Below are positions 46,901 to 58,694 of a stretch of 64,000 nucleotides of DNA, piece after piece. This DNA is from Parasponia andersonii (Eukaryota > Streptophyta > Magnoliopsida > Rosales > Cannabaceae), in the NCBI GenBank assembly GCA_002914805.1, contig JXTB01000104.1, forward strand, positions 43,895-107,894. Reading direction: 5' to 3'. Positions within the stretch are counted from its first letter, which is position 1; the number at the start of each line of letters is the position of its first letter. The notes below the pieces were generated by a model that ran no database searches, had not been told where the DNA came from, and saw only the letters and a list, made by a program, of their open reading frames with translations. A program made the position numbers and the translations under genes.

Positions 46901-49900
46901 CATGGCTCATAAAAGTGGCCAAAGAGCTACAAGTGCTATAACCTCCAAATTTAAAAAACTCTAAATATTTTTTTAAAAAAAAAAGGTTAATTACATTTTT
47001 AGACCTTGTGTTTTGACTGTTTGTTCAATTTATATAATGTGTTTTGATTATTATCAACATTAATCTCCAGATTTAAAACCAGTAACAAATTTATATCTTC
47101 TTTGGATCAAACACTAGTTTTGATCATTGAGTTTACCAAAATACCCTTTTAAACTTTAACGATAAATATTTTAATACTTAATTAAAATTTAAAACTAATT
47201 AAAATTAAAACTAAAAGAAGAAATATTAGAAAAAGTAATTTGAAAATGCAAAAACCTACAAAAATTAGATATTATTTATATATTTAAAAAAAACAACTTT
47301 ATATAAGTTTTAAATTTAACTTAGTTAAACCTTTGAGAGTATTTTGGTATATATAATAGTTAAAATTGGTATTTGACTCAAAGAAGGTATAAATTTGTTA
47401 CAAATTCTAAATCTGAAGGTCAATATTAGTAATAACTAAAACACAAGGTATAAACTGAACAAACGATCAAAATACAAGGTATAAAAAGGACCAAAAAAAT
47501 TGAAAACAAAAACAGCAAAAGTGACAGGCATGGACAATAATATGGACATTACAACTCCAAAACTGTAACAAAATATACTTTAAATGTACATTTTGTAAAG
47601 ATTACAAAAAAGGAGAAAAAATTAAAGTTTACAAAATAGTACATCTTGTCAATGGGAAATCAGGTAAATCTTGCAGCTTACATGTAAAGTAACAATCTCA
47701 CCTGTGTAAAGCTAATATTAGAGTCAACATAAACATCTGCTCCGTCTCTAGCAAATATAGGATCTTTATCAACCTAAAGGACCAAAAGCAAGGAAGTCAG
47801 AAGCCCAATAATGGCGAGTTTCCTGGTCAAGCTTGATTAACATATTATTCATCACCAAAAAGGTTTTCCTTTTTATCTCTCCCTTTTTTGTTATTTATTT
47901 TTCTCACAGAAAGAGGATGGAGTGGGTCAGAGAAATGGATAAGACCCCAGACACTTCATGAACATATGAGAAAGTTCATGCATAGTGGTAATACACCGTG
48001 ATTTTAACACACAGAGCAGGTTTCAAATTAAGTTTCGGGGATTTCCTGGATATGAAGATTTAATGAATGTATACCCATGTCTGGTAGGTCGAGTATCAAG
48101 CAATATGCTAAAGTTTCCTGCCTCCCGAAGATTGCACAGTTCAGCAAAAGGCCAGTACAAAATACATATACATATATATATATATATATATATATCTGTA
48201 CATGAGTGTGTGTATATATACATACAAATATAAATGTGTGTTTGACTTTTTACAAGGGAAAGAACATATAGCATCGTAACATCAATAGTTCACTTTTTCC
48301 AAAAGGAAGAAGTGAACAGGAACAGGAGCCCACGTCCTGCTCCTTTGGGTAGAAAGGAATGGAAAGTCAGGCTGAAAGGACATAGGAAAATTTTCTGCAT
48401 GTTTTAGTGTACAGGACCATGTCCAGGACCAACTAATGTTCCCCAAGTCAAAATAGCATGGATGGACCTGATTGCTCAGCTCATATATGAGATATTGACA
48501 TGCCAATAACTACAAGGTAAACCAACCAAAAAAGCAAAATATGAGAAAGCCTCAGAACATCCGCATCTCCTTTTCATTTTCCCCTTCTTTTCTTGCAATT
48601 GCATGTTGTACCATGAGTCCATGACTATGTTTCCCCCCACAACTAAAAAATCTAAACGATGGTTCCATTCATAAAATTTAGCATCAAAACTCAACTAATA
48701 ATATCAGATAAACTCCGGCAAACAATGTTAAAGGATAAGTAATTGTAAGAAACTAAAAATATTAAAATCATACCTTTAGCTTAATGTATAAGTTGCCAGA
48801 TTCACTTCCTTGTCCACCCGTATTTCCAGCTCCTGGTACACGTATTGTATCTCCAGAATCTACGCCTGATCCAGATTTTTTTTAAAAGAAAAATTAAACA
48901 AATATTAAGAGTCTTAGAGTAAATTTACATCCCAAATAATTTAAGACAAAACATCATGAATTCACATTAAGACGAAAACATATCACTGAAGTATGTGAAC
49001 TCCAGACAAGATTCTCATAATGTCCGAGCGTGAAATTGCAAATCCTGCCCCAGTTAAATATTTTATATGACAGACTACTCTTGTAACCTCATTCCATAGA
49101 AGAGAAACATTTTTAAACCTACCAAATTTTAAAGATGCACATTTGTAACCAACCTGCAGGTATTGTGACCTTAACCTCCCTAACACCTTCAACTACTCCT
49201 GATCCTTTGCATGACATACAATATTCCTGTAAGAGATGAACAGAAAAATGCCATTATTGTTTATAATCAGCAGTAAAGCTCAAGACGACATTTTACTGGA
49301 ATTAGCAGTTCAACCTTTATTACTCGGCCTGATCCTTTACAAGTACCGCATGTTGATGCAAATGGAGGAATGGTTACCTGGGGAAGACATACAAAGTATT
49401 AGGTTTAATTTCAGAATCAGTAATTTTTCACAGTTCAGAAACAACAGTAAAAGAAAAGGAAAGAAATTATCCTCAGGAAGTGGTAAGTTTCACTAGGATT
49501 ATCCACAAATCATCATCACCATTTATCTTTAATGCACTTACTCTCCCAATACCTCGGCAAGTAGGACAAACTTTTGTCCTGGCATCAAGAGCGTAACCAC
49601 GCCCATCTGCATCATGGATGGACAAATAAGAAGAGAAACTTAACCTTTGGAAACAAGAAAGCAATATAGGTAAACGAAATTGCCCAAAACAGCATGAATA
49701 AGATACAACACCATTTGTATGAAAATATTTATGCTTAAGAGTATAAATACTGTTGGGAGAGAGGAGGGGGCCGGGGAACCACAATTTTTGACATGGCCTC
49801 TTACAATTTTAACCTCAAACACTAAGAATAGATCATCAAAAACATGTTGTATTCTTTTTAAGGCAGTTAAATCTACATGATTTAGCCTTGTTGTGAATTA

Positions 49901-52495
49901 ATCATCAATGGAACGAAGGCAAATGGAAAAAAGTGTATTAAGCTTCAAAAAAGTGGAAGAGACTTAGTTGGAATAGAAAATAACTAAAACTTTAAATCTG
50001 ATGGTACACAAGATCTAGATCAGCTTACAGCAAGAATCACAGGGAACATATGCATCAACTGAGAGATGTCTTATGCATCCTTTAGCAGCTTCAGAAAAAG
50101 AGAGTGTTAACTCAACCTACGTAGATCCACATGAAACATATAATAGCCATTCTAGCTATGAAATAGAGTAAATAAAAGTAATTTGACATCTGGAAGCTAG
50201 AAGCAAATCGAGGTAACCTGAATATCGGATGCAAAACGATCAAACTCATGTTCAAAGATCTGCGGTGTCAAGTGAATGTAAGTATTTCAAAGATAGTAGA
50301 TTCAAACAAGAAATAACAAAATAATGAGGTGGGCAATTAAAAAAAAAAAAAGAAAAAAAGAAAAAAGAACAGAACAGAAAAATTGCAGTACCTCAGAGAA
50401 TATTTTATGGAATGAACTGGAGAAATGGGTCTGGTAATTGTAGCGAAACCCCTCCGTGTTACCAGCATCATATTCTACATTTTCTGTATCCTTTGTACGC
50501 ATCTTCATTGAAAACAAGCATATGCAGAAAACAGTTAACTAATTGACATATTTTATAGGAGGGATAATCTTTTAATAGAAGAAACTTTAAATTCACAATA
50601 AGTTTCAGCATCCTGGTATCATACTATCGTGCATGAGCATCTCAGTACTCCTTGTTTGAATCAGAACAAGTCTGCAGGACTCCAGGGGATTGGGTGTGTA
50701 AACAGTGATCACAAAAGGCATACAGAATATAATTAAAAATAAAGGATAAGGGAAGGGAAGCATGACAAAACCACACATATGCATCTTAGAAAGGAACATG
50801 AGCAATAAAACAACTAAACCAGGATCGGTTAAGGAGGAAGGAGGGAAAGAGAGTTTTACCCTGTCATATTTTTCCCTCTTCTCAGAATCTTGCAAAGTCT
50901 GGAATTCACCAAGAATAAATGAAATAGTCATACACATTGTTAGGGAAAAAGTTGCAGACACAAGTGCAAAATAAAATGTAAAGAAGCACACAGGACCACA
51001 ATATTGTGTGCTTCACTAACAAAAGACAAAAGGGTAACTTAAAAGCTAAACTATTGATTTGTTTTCTTTTAGTATCATTAAATACATATAATAAAACATG
51101 TATACTTCAAAACTTTCAACAAACAAACTAAGGCATACTTCTTGTGCAACTTTGTAGCTCTATTTTCTGTTCAAATTGTCTAAACAAATAAAACCTCCCC
51201 TTGCATCATTTAATACTTGCTCATAATCACAGTAAAGAAAGGAGAAAGATACAGATGAAAAATAAAATAAAATTGGGAAGACTCGAAAAAACCACAATTA
51301 CTGACTGACTGGTAAGACTCGAGAAAACCACAATGACTGACCTCATAAGCGTCTCTTATCTCTTGAAATTTTCTCTTTGCAGAAGGATTGTTTTTATTGG
51401 CATCTGGATGGTACTTCTTTGCAAGCTGTATAAAATTTTGAACTCAGCAACCTTGAATGGAGAAACAAACAATATTTACAGTAGAGAAGCAAGTTTATGT
51501 TTAGCAAGGCTTCATCTTGCATTATGGTAATCGATAAGAATTGTTGATGAATCTGTACGAAATTGGGTATTATTATTTGTGGAAACAGAATATGTTTCAA
51601 ACTTCTAGAAAAGCTGGTGCAAGTTAAACACAAAATCTGAAACATATCCAGAAGCATTGACTATAGAAAACTCCATGAATCCCATCTTCCCACCATGTTT
51701 AATTAGAGGAACAGATCAACAAAACACAAATAGGTGCACCGCTCGAGCGTTGACACCAAACACAACCACGAACATTTAACCACCGCTACACTACTAGAAA
51801 TGTTTGCTAAATCTTCCAAATATGTCTATATCATCACTCTTGAGTCACAAACACAGAATAGAACAAATCATCAAACACTCACAGATACATTTTTTGAGAG
51901 TTGAAAGAACAAAGGATATAAACATCAGTAAAGACCCCTTTTGTGTAACTGCACGAGTCCTACTTTGTTGTACTTACTGCATGAAAAGCCTTTTTTATCT
52001 CATCTCGACTCGCATTTCGAGGAACACCCAGAATTTCATAATAGTCTCGTTCTGGGGAGCAATAGAACCCTACAAAATAAACAAAAAATGCAATCTCAGG
52101 TAGAGCCTATAAAGAAAAAGGATCAATCAATGTAATGTTACAATAACATCAGAAGTTATGAACCGACATAATTAACATGGTCTGTCACAATAGGCAAAGT
52201 AAGAAGAATGAACACCTGAGGCATGAAAATAACGCTTTCGAAATGAAGAAGCCGAATCCTCAGGTCCTCCTCCATATACAGAACCCAAACAATGCAGAGC
52301 TGAAATGGGATTATTTTCAACTAAGTAGCTAATAATTGAACAAAACAACCATTATTATCAGCCAAAACCTAATAGCTTTATACCTCGATAGCGAAACGAA
52401 TTCTGGGGCAATGAGCGAATTTTGGCCAGCCAAAACCCCGGTTCACCGAGCGGCTCCGCGGCCATGGACGCCACCAAATGCCGCCGACACTGCAT
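43914..52495 (-). CDS. DNAJ1: Mitochondrial type I DnaJ (Hsp40) co-chaperone
   Basis: Seventeen exons join in phase (low-high): 52384-52495, 52216-52299, 51978-52069, 51342-51425, 50860-50898, 50392-50490, 50218-50259, 50029-50116, 49542-49606, 49315-49377, 49154-49226, 48774-48865, 47702-47773, 46322-46378, 45837-45885, 45687-45756, 43914-44007. The total is 1275 nt, 424 aa; Arabidopsis ATJ1 is about 408. Domains: a basic presequence ([15 protein letters not shown] at 58-65), a J-domain from RDYYEILGV (73-81) with HPD at 102-104, four zinc repeats ([32 protein letters not shown]; 210-266), and a C-terminal substrate domain ending [17 protein letters not shown]. The [18 protein letters not shown] linker also matches the ATJ1 type. 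It would stimulate Hsp70 ATPase and hand over unfolded clients in the mitochondrial matrix. Start chosen at the upstream ATG (52495), because it supplies the Arg-rich presequence; a second in-frame ATG is at 52465. All introns have GT/AG ends. Confidence 0.93.
44700..45498 (+). mobile_element. Possible solo LTR in the last DnaJ intron
   Basis: The segment from TGTGCAATAG (44701) to GTTGTTACA (about 45498) lies wholly in the 1.7-kb last intron. It looks like an LTR: it begins TG, ends GGTTAGGGTTGTTACA, and carries TTACTTACTGAG and TCGACCAGGTAGG motifs that I associate with plant gypsy LTRs. No target duplication was found and there is no internal region. Confidence 0.4.
46985..47505. mobile_element. 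Foldback MITE in a DnaJ intron
   Basis: The arms of roughly 130-150 bp are inverted. The left arm reads GACCTTGTGTTTTGACTGTT, TGTTCAATTTATAT and AACAAATTTATATCTTCTTT. The right arm, read on the minus strand, gives TACCTTGTATTTTGATCG, TTTGTTCAGTTTATACC and AACAAATTTATACCTTCTTT. It lies in the intron between the exons at 47702 and 46378. Long terminal inverted repeats suggest a Mutator-like non-autonomous element; this is inference. Confidence 0.75.
48160..48196. repeat. TA microsatellite in a DnaJ intron
   Basis: A TA run, imperfect at the left end, is followed by TG and TA interruptions up to about 48240. It lies in the intron between the exons at 48774 and 47773. Confidence 0.85.
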
Positions 52496-53012
52496 CCAAC
52501 CCAAAAAAAAATTACACAAAAAGGCGTTTTATTCAAAAATGTTGAAAGATAATAGATTCATGATTGATGCTTATTTGACACACCAGGCCGAGCCAACTCA
52601 GTTTGCCCATTTCGAATACGTGTGTGTTTGTGTGCGCGTGTGTGCGTGTATCTATATATATATATGTATGTATGTATCTGTATAATAGAAGTCGAAAAAG
52701 GGAGTGTTTATAGGTTAAAATCAGAAGGAGTGCGAGAAATTAAGTCGAGGAAGAACGTGGAATCAGATTCATGGCTTCCTTCAATGGTGTTCTCTCTGGT
52801 CGCTTCTTCAGAGGGTTTATATTGGGTTTGTACTTTTTACCAATGTTAGTGTCATCGGTTTTATTGGGGCTTAAGAAAACTAAACGCCGTCGTTGTCCTA
52901 ACTTTCTTTCTCTCAAGACAAGTGAATACGACGTCGTTTTCAGCTCTCTCTCTCTTCTTTATTTGAGGTATATTTATGTTTGTGTTTTGAAGAAGCTGGC
53001 TTTCAAGTTTCA
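52496..53012. promoter_or_regulatory. Shared upstream region of the divergent DnaJ and PPR genes
   Basis: The two start codons are only 517 bases apart and point away from each other. The interval holds a TG/TA microsatellite (52620-52680) and both 5' leaders. No clear TATA box was seen for either gene, which fits broadly expressed organelle-maintenance genes. A frame at 52771-53223 read on the plus strand has no family resemblance and is treated as leader sequence. Confidence 0.6.
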
Positions 53013-53049
53013 ATGGCGATCAGCTCAATCATCGCCGATATCAGACGGT

Positions 53050-53109
<60 letters not shown>

Positions 53110-54818
53110 ATTTCGATTACTTTCTTTGGTTCTTACAACCATTTTTCGGTGACTGAAACACAGCTTCAAGCTTCAATTGGAAGCGACGAGTCGTCTTCGG
53201 AGGTCAATGTGTTCGTACAATAGTCCATTAATGGCGGATGGGTCCTCCGAAGGGTTCAAACCCAAGAGCAGAAACGATTTCAAGGGCAAGATTTTGAGGC
53301 TGAAATACCCTTCGGGCTGTGCAACCGCCGTGCTTCAGAACTGGGTTGATCATGGCTACAAAGTCTCATTTCCCGAACTGCGGCGTTTCACCACCCAACT
53401 CTTGAAGCTGAAGCGCCATAACCACGCACTCCAGGTCCCAAAACCCAATTCTGAATCATGGGTTTTAGTTCATATACTTTTCCTTATTACGTTTTACATT
53501 CCCTTTTGAGGGTTACTGAAATTGTTTGAATATGCAGACAATGAACTGGATGGAAACTCAAATCCGGTTCCTCATGTCACCGGCGGACTATGCCATTAAG
53601 ATGGAGTTAATCATCAACGTGAATGGTCTAGTAGAGGCTGAGAGGTATTACAGGAATAATATCTCAGGTACTGCTTCTCGTAAAGCCGCCGGCTTTGCTC
53701 TTCTCAAAGGTTATGTTAAGGGAAGGGACACCGAGAAAGCTGAGGCTTTCATGGCGGAGTTGAATGGGTCGGGGCTGATTGTGAGTCCCCATCCGTATAA
53801 TGAGATGATGAAGCTGTACATGGCGACGTCTCACTCTGGGAAAGTACCTCTTGTTATTCAGGAAATGAAATTAAACAGAATACCCTTGAATGTTCTTTCC
53901 TATAACCTTTGGATGAATGCGTGTGGTGAGATATCTGGGGTCTCTTCTGTGGAGAGGATTTACAAAGAGATGATCAGGGACGGCGATGTCGAGCTAGGAT
54001 GGAGTAGTCTTTCGACTTTGGCAAATGCTTATGTGAAAGCAGGGCAAGTTGAGAAAGCCAGTTTGGCTCTCAGAATTGCTGAGAAGAAACTGTCTAGCTC
54101 TAATCCTCTTGGTTATTTCTTCCTCATTACGCAGTATGCCTCTTTGAACGACAAGGATGAAGTTCTTCGGCTTTGGAGAGTTTGTAAAGCAGTTGGTTGG
54201 AGAAGCAGTTGTGCAAATTACATGTGTGTAATGTTGTGCTTGGTCAAGTTAGGTGATATTGCAGAAGCTGAGAGAGTTTTCATGGAATGGGATTCGAATC
54301 GTGGTAAGTTTGACATTCGAGTATCGAATATCCTCCTGGGTGCTTATGTTAGGAATGGACTGATGGACAAAGCTGAATCTTTTCATCTCCAAACGTTGGA
54401 GAGAGGTGGATGCCCAAATTTTAAGACATGGGAGATCCTCATGGAGGGATGGGTGAAAACGGAAGAGATGGAGAAAGCCATTAATGCCATGAAGAAAGCA
54501 TTATCTTTATCGAAACATTGCCATTGGAGGCCGTCAGACGTTGTTGTAATGGCCATAGCAAGGTATTTTGAAAAGCAAGGGAATGTTGAAGGTGCACATT
54601 TGTATATCAAGGCTATCCACGATTTGGGTTTTGCAAGTTTGCCATTGTATAAGTCATTGCTGAGGATGCATCTTTCTTCTCAGAAACCAGCTTCTGACAT
54701 CCTCAAAATGATGGAGAATGATAAGATTGAAACGGACGATGAGGCTTATGCCCTCGTTCGAGCTGTCAATGGTGATAACATCCAGAGCTCTCCATTAAAA
54801 TTGTATGGCTTTTGTTAG
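53013..54818 (+). CDS. P-class pentatricopeptide repeat (PPR) protein
   Basis: Exons 53013-53047, 53164-53434 and 53538-54818 give 528 aa. The N terminus (MAISSIIADIRRFKLQLEA, then SRLRRS) is Arg-rich without acidic clusters after residue 9 and suggests organelle import, probably mitochondrial. The body is a run of about 35-residue helix pairs typical of P-type PPRs, for example AERYYRNNI, AFALLKGYVK-like AGFALLKGYVKGRDTEKAEAF, YNEMMKLYMATSHSGKV, LSYNLWMNACGEI, STLANAYVKAGQVEKA, NILLGAYVRNGLMDKAESF and WEILMEGWVKTEEMEKA. No E, DYW or SMR domain follows. Such proteins bind organelle RNA and affect its processing or stability; the target is unknown. It resembles the At5g27460 / At1g02370 type. 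The first exon is inferred from splice signals; if intron 1 is not used, the first in-frame ATG would be at 53207. Confidence 0.88.
53052..53106 (+). repeat. CT microsatellite inside PPR intron 1
   Basis: About 27 uninterrupted CT units begin four bases after the proposed splice donor (GTAA at 53048) and fill about half of the 116-base intron. Confidence 0.95.
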
Positions 54819-55024
54819 TAAGTGAAAACATCTCATACATTCTGAGTTCTCTGTTTATGGAGGATGATTAACGACATGAATTTGCATAATAGCATTTGTA
54901 ACACATCTGAAGTTCCTTTGGCCCAGTGAAGTTGGTTCTTTGTTATTTGAGGTGAAATGAAAGATTATTCAATTGGAAACAAGAGGACAAAAATGTTACA
55001 AAGACATCTCTTTATAAAGTCAGA

Positions 55025-55251
55025 CAAATGCATCACTTCTTGGACACATTTCATTGTATTCATGTAAGACATCATGATCAAATGAAGAAACACTCAAGGT
55101 AGATAGACATATTTCAATCACACAGGAACTATCTCCCTGCAAATACATTACTTCTTGGACATATTTCATTTTATTCATGTAAAGCATCATGATCAACAAT
55201 GAAGACACTTGTATATAGACATATTTCTATCACACAGGAACTATCTCCCTG
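55025..55251. repeat. 115-bp tandem duplication between convergent genes
   Basis: The unit from CAAATGCATCACTTCTTGG to CACAGGAACTATCTCCCTGC is repeated at 55140 with about 15 differences and one short gap. It lies where the 3' ends of the PPR gene and the GST pseudogene meet. Confidence 0.9.
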
Positions 55252-55292
55252 CTAACAATATTGCTGGAACCAAGGTATATGTGAAAAAGACT

Positions 55293-56723
<1,431 letters not shown>

Positions 56724-56766
56724 AGCTGCTCTCTCTCCGTTGTCATATATGATCGCCAAACATGGC

Positions 56767-56774
56767 AATTTATA
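56767..56774 (-). promoter_or_regulatory. TATA box of the GST pseudogene
   Basis: The minus strand reads TATAAATT about 45 bases before the lost start codon, leaving a very short leader. Confidence 0.5.
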
Positions 56775-57266
56775 CAAGCGTCTTGCATTCCACTATACAA
56801 CTTTTGGTTGTCGTTTTCAGTAACCAGGGCCCAATGGACACGGGACTGGACTTATTCAAGTTTTAAAAGACTTAGAACGGTCAGAGACGCATATGATTAC
56901 GTGGCAAACATTCAATGCACATGCTCAATCTCTTTTCCAATGAAGAAAATTCTTCAAGCTGTGATGTCGTCATAGTGAATACACTAATACGTGAGAACTT
57001 AAACGAATGTTATGGCACTTGATACATTCAGGAATATGCTGGCAACTACATTTTTTTTCCTTTCTTTTACAACCTAAAGTGTTCTCTTTTTTTTTTTTAC
57101 TAATTATTTGAAGACACATACTTGTTCAGTAATTGTTTGGTAATACTTATTTAAACAGTTTTTTGTTTTTTTAATCTAAAAAAAGTAAAAATACTTTTCA
57201 AAAATATAATTAGTAAAATTATTTTGTTTTTTGTTTTTTTAATTTAAAAACAAAAATTTCTTACTT
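56775..57266. other. Upstream flank of the GST pseudogene
   Basis: The promoter-side DNA has balanced composition to about 57040, then becomes T- and A-rich. No gene is seen. Confidence 0.5.
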
Positions 57267-57994
57267 GGGATAATATCATTAAAATACCTTGATTTTAAAT
57301 TTTTTACAAAAAAAATCTGACTTTTGAATGTTTATGAAATAATACCCACATTTTTAAATTTCTGTAAAATAATACCCTAATTTTTTTAATTTCTGTAAAA
57401 TAATACCTTCATTTTTGAATTTTGTAAATTAATACTGAAACAATTAAAATTTTTGGAAATTAATACCCTAACAAGTGAAATTCCTATAAATTTATAACCT
57501 TAACGCTCACTTAGTTGATTTTAATAATAAAAAGATGACAATAATCATCATCAACTTAATTGAAACTTATTAAATAATAATAAAATTTATGAAAAATATT
57601 TGTAGTTAGCTCATTTCACTTTTCATTTAAAAAAGAAAAGTAAAAAAATAGAACGAAAAGTATAATTAGTTAATTGTAAAAAAAACGGCGGGTAAAAAAA
57701 ATTGTGTTTTTTTGCAATTAACCAAAAAAAGTAGATAAAAAATAATTTCCAATAATATACTAATATATAAATATTTTTAATAAGTTAATGAGAGATGTTT
57801 ACATCTTTTAATTTGCTCATAGTATAAATATACAAAGAAAACAAAAATTGAGCGTATTAATTTGCAGAAATTATAAATGTCAGGATATTAATTTGTAAAA
57901 TTCAAAAATGATGGTATTAATTTATATAAGTTTAAAAGATAGGGTAGCTTTTGCAAAAAAGTTAAAAATGAGGATATTTTTACGTAATTAACCC
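57267..57994. mobile_element. Foldback element with internal short repeats
   Basis: The left end GGGATAATATCATTAAAATACC and the right end, read inversely as GGGTTAATTACGTAAAAATATC, pair. Further inward, ATAATACC / ATTAATACC motifs after TTTCTGTAAAATA or TTTTGTAAATTA recur four to five times in the left arm at about 35-base spacing, and inversely in the right arm. It is MITE-like and carries no transposase. Confidence 0.6.
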
Positions 57995-58694
57995 TTTTTA
58001 CTTTGAAAAAATTTTCAAATAATTTTTTAGAATGGCTAGTATCAACATTCAATCATATTTAGACTTACATCTCTATTTCTAACATTTTCTCTCTTATCAT
58101 TATCTCTCTTGTTACTATCTTGCTAATCCATTGTAAATGTGGTAATTTTCTAAATATTTTTAAAGTTGTATTTTTAAAAATAAAAATAATAAAAGTGATG
58201 TTTTTCACAATAAAAACTATAAAAAAATAGTAAAAAATTCAAAAATTTGCCAATATTTTTTCAAAAAATATCACTTTCTAAAGTTTTCTTTTGAAAAATA
58301 CCAACTTTTAAATTTATCTAGATAAATATGATTTTTTTTCTCCTCAATCTCTCTTCAGTTTTTCCCTAATTGCTCTCCTTTTTTATTTTCAATTTCAAAA
58401 ATTAAAAGTACTAGTTTCCAAAAATATTTTTATTTTTTATTTTAAAAAATAAAACAAAAACATTAGTTACCAAACACATTTTTATTTTTGAAAATAAAAA
58501 AAAAAAAAAAAAAACAAAACAAAATAAGAAAATGCATTTTTGTTTTTGTGTTTTAAAAAACAGAAAAGCAAAAGTGTTACCAAACGGCACCATAACAAAT
58601 AAAGAAGTTCACTTTTAGAAGTGAGTTAGTAGTTATGATATAAGGTATACAACATATATGTTTAGTATGTTCCACGTATGAAATCGCATGTATC
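57995..58694. other. AT-rich spacer with a further degraded palindrome
   Basis: 58390-58590 contains TTTTTATTTTTTATTTTAAAA-type arms around CCAAACACATTTTTATTT. It is probably another decayed foldback repeat. No coding sequence is supported. Confidence 0.4.

Noticed and set aside
52771..53223. 150-codon plus-strand frame with hydrophobic start, considered as the true first exon of the PPR gene
   Set aside because: It is in a different frame from the PPR protein, crosses the CT repeat as a Ser-Leu run, and cannot be joined in phase at the visible splice sites.
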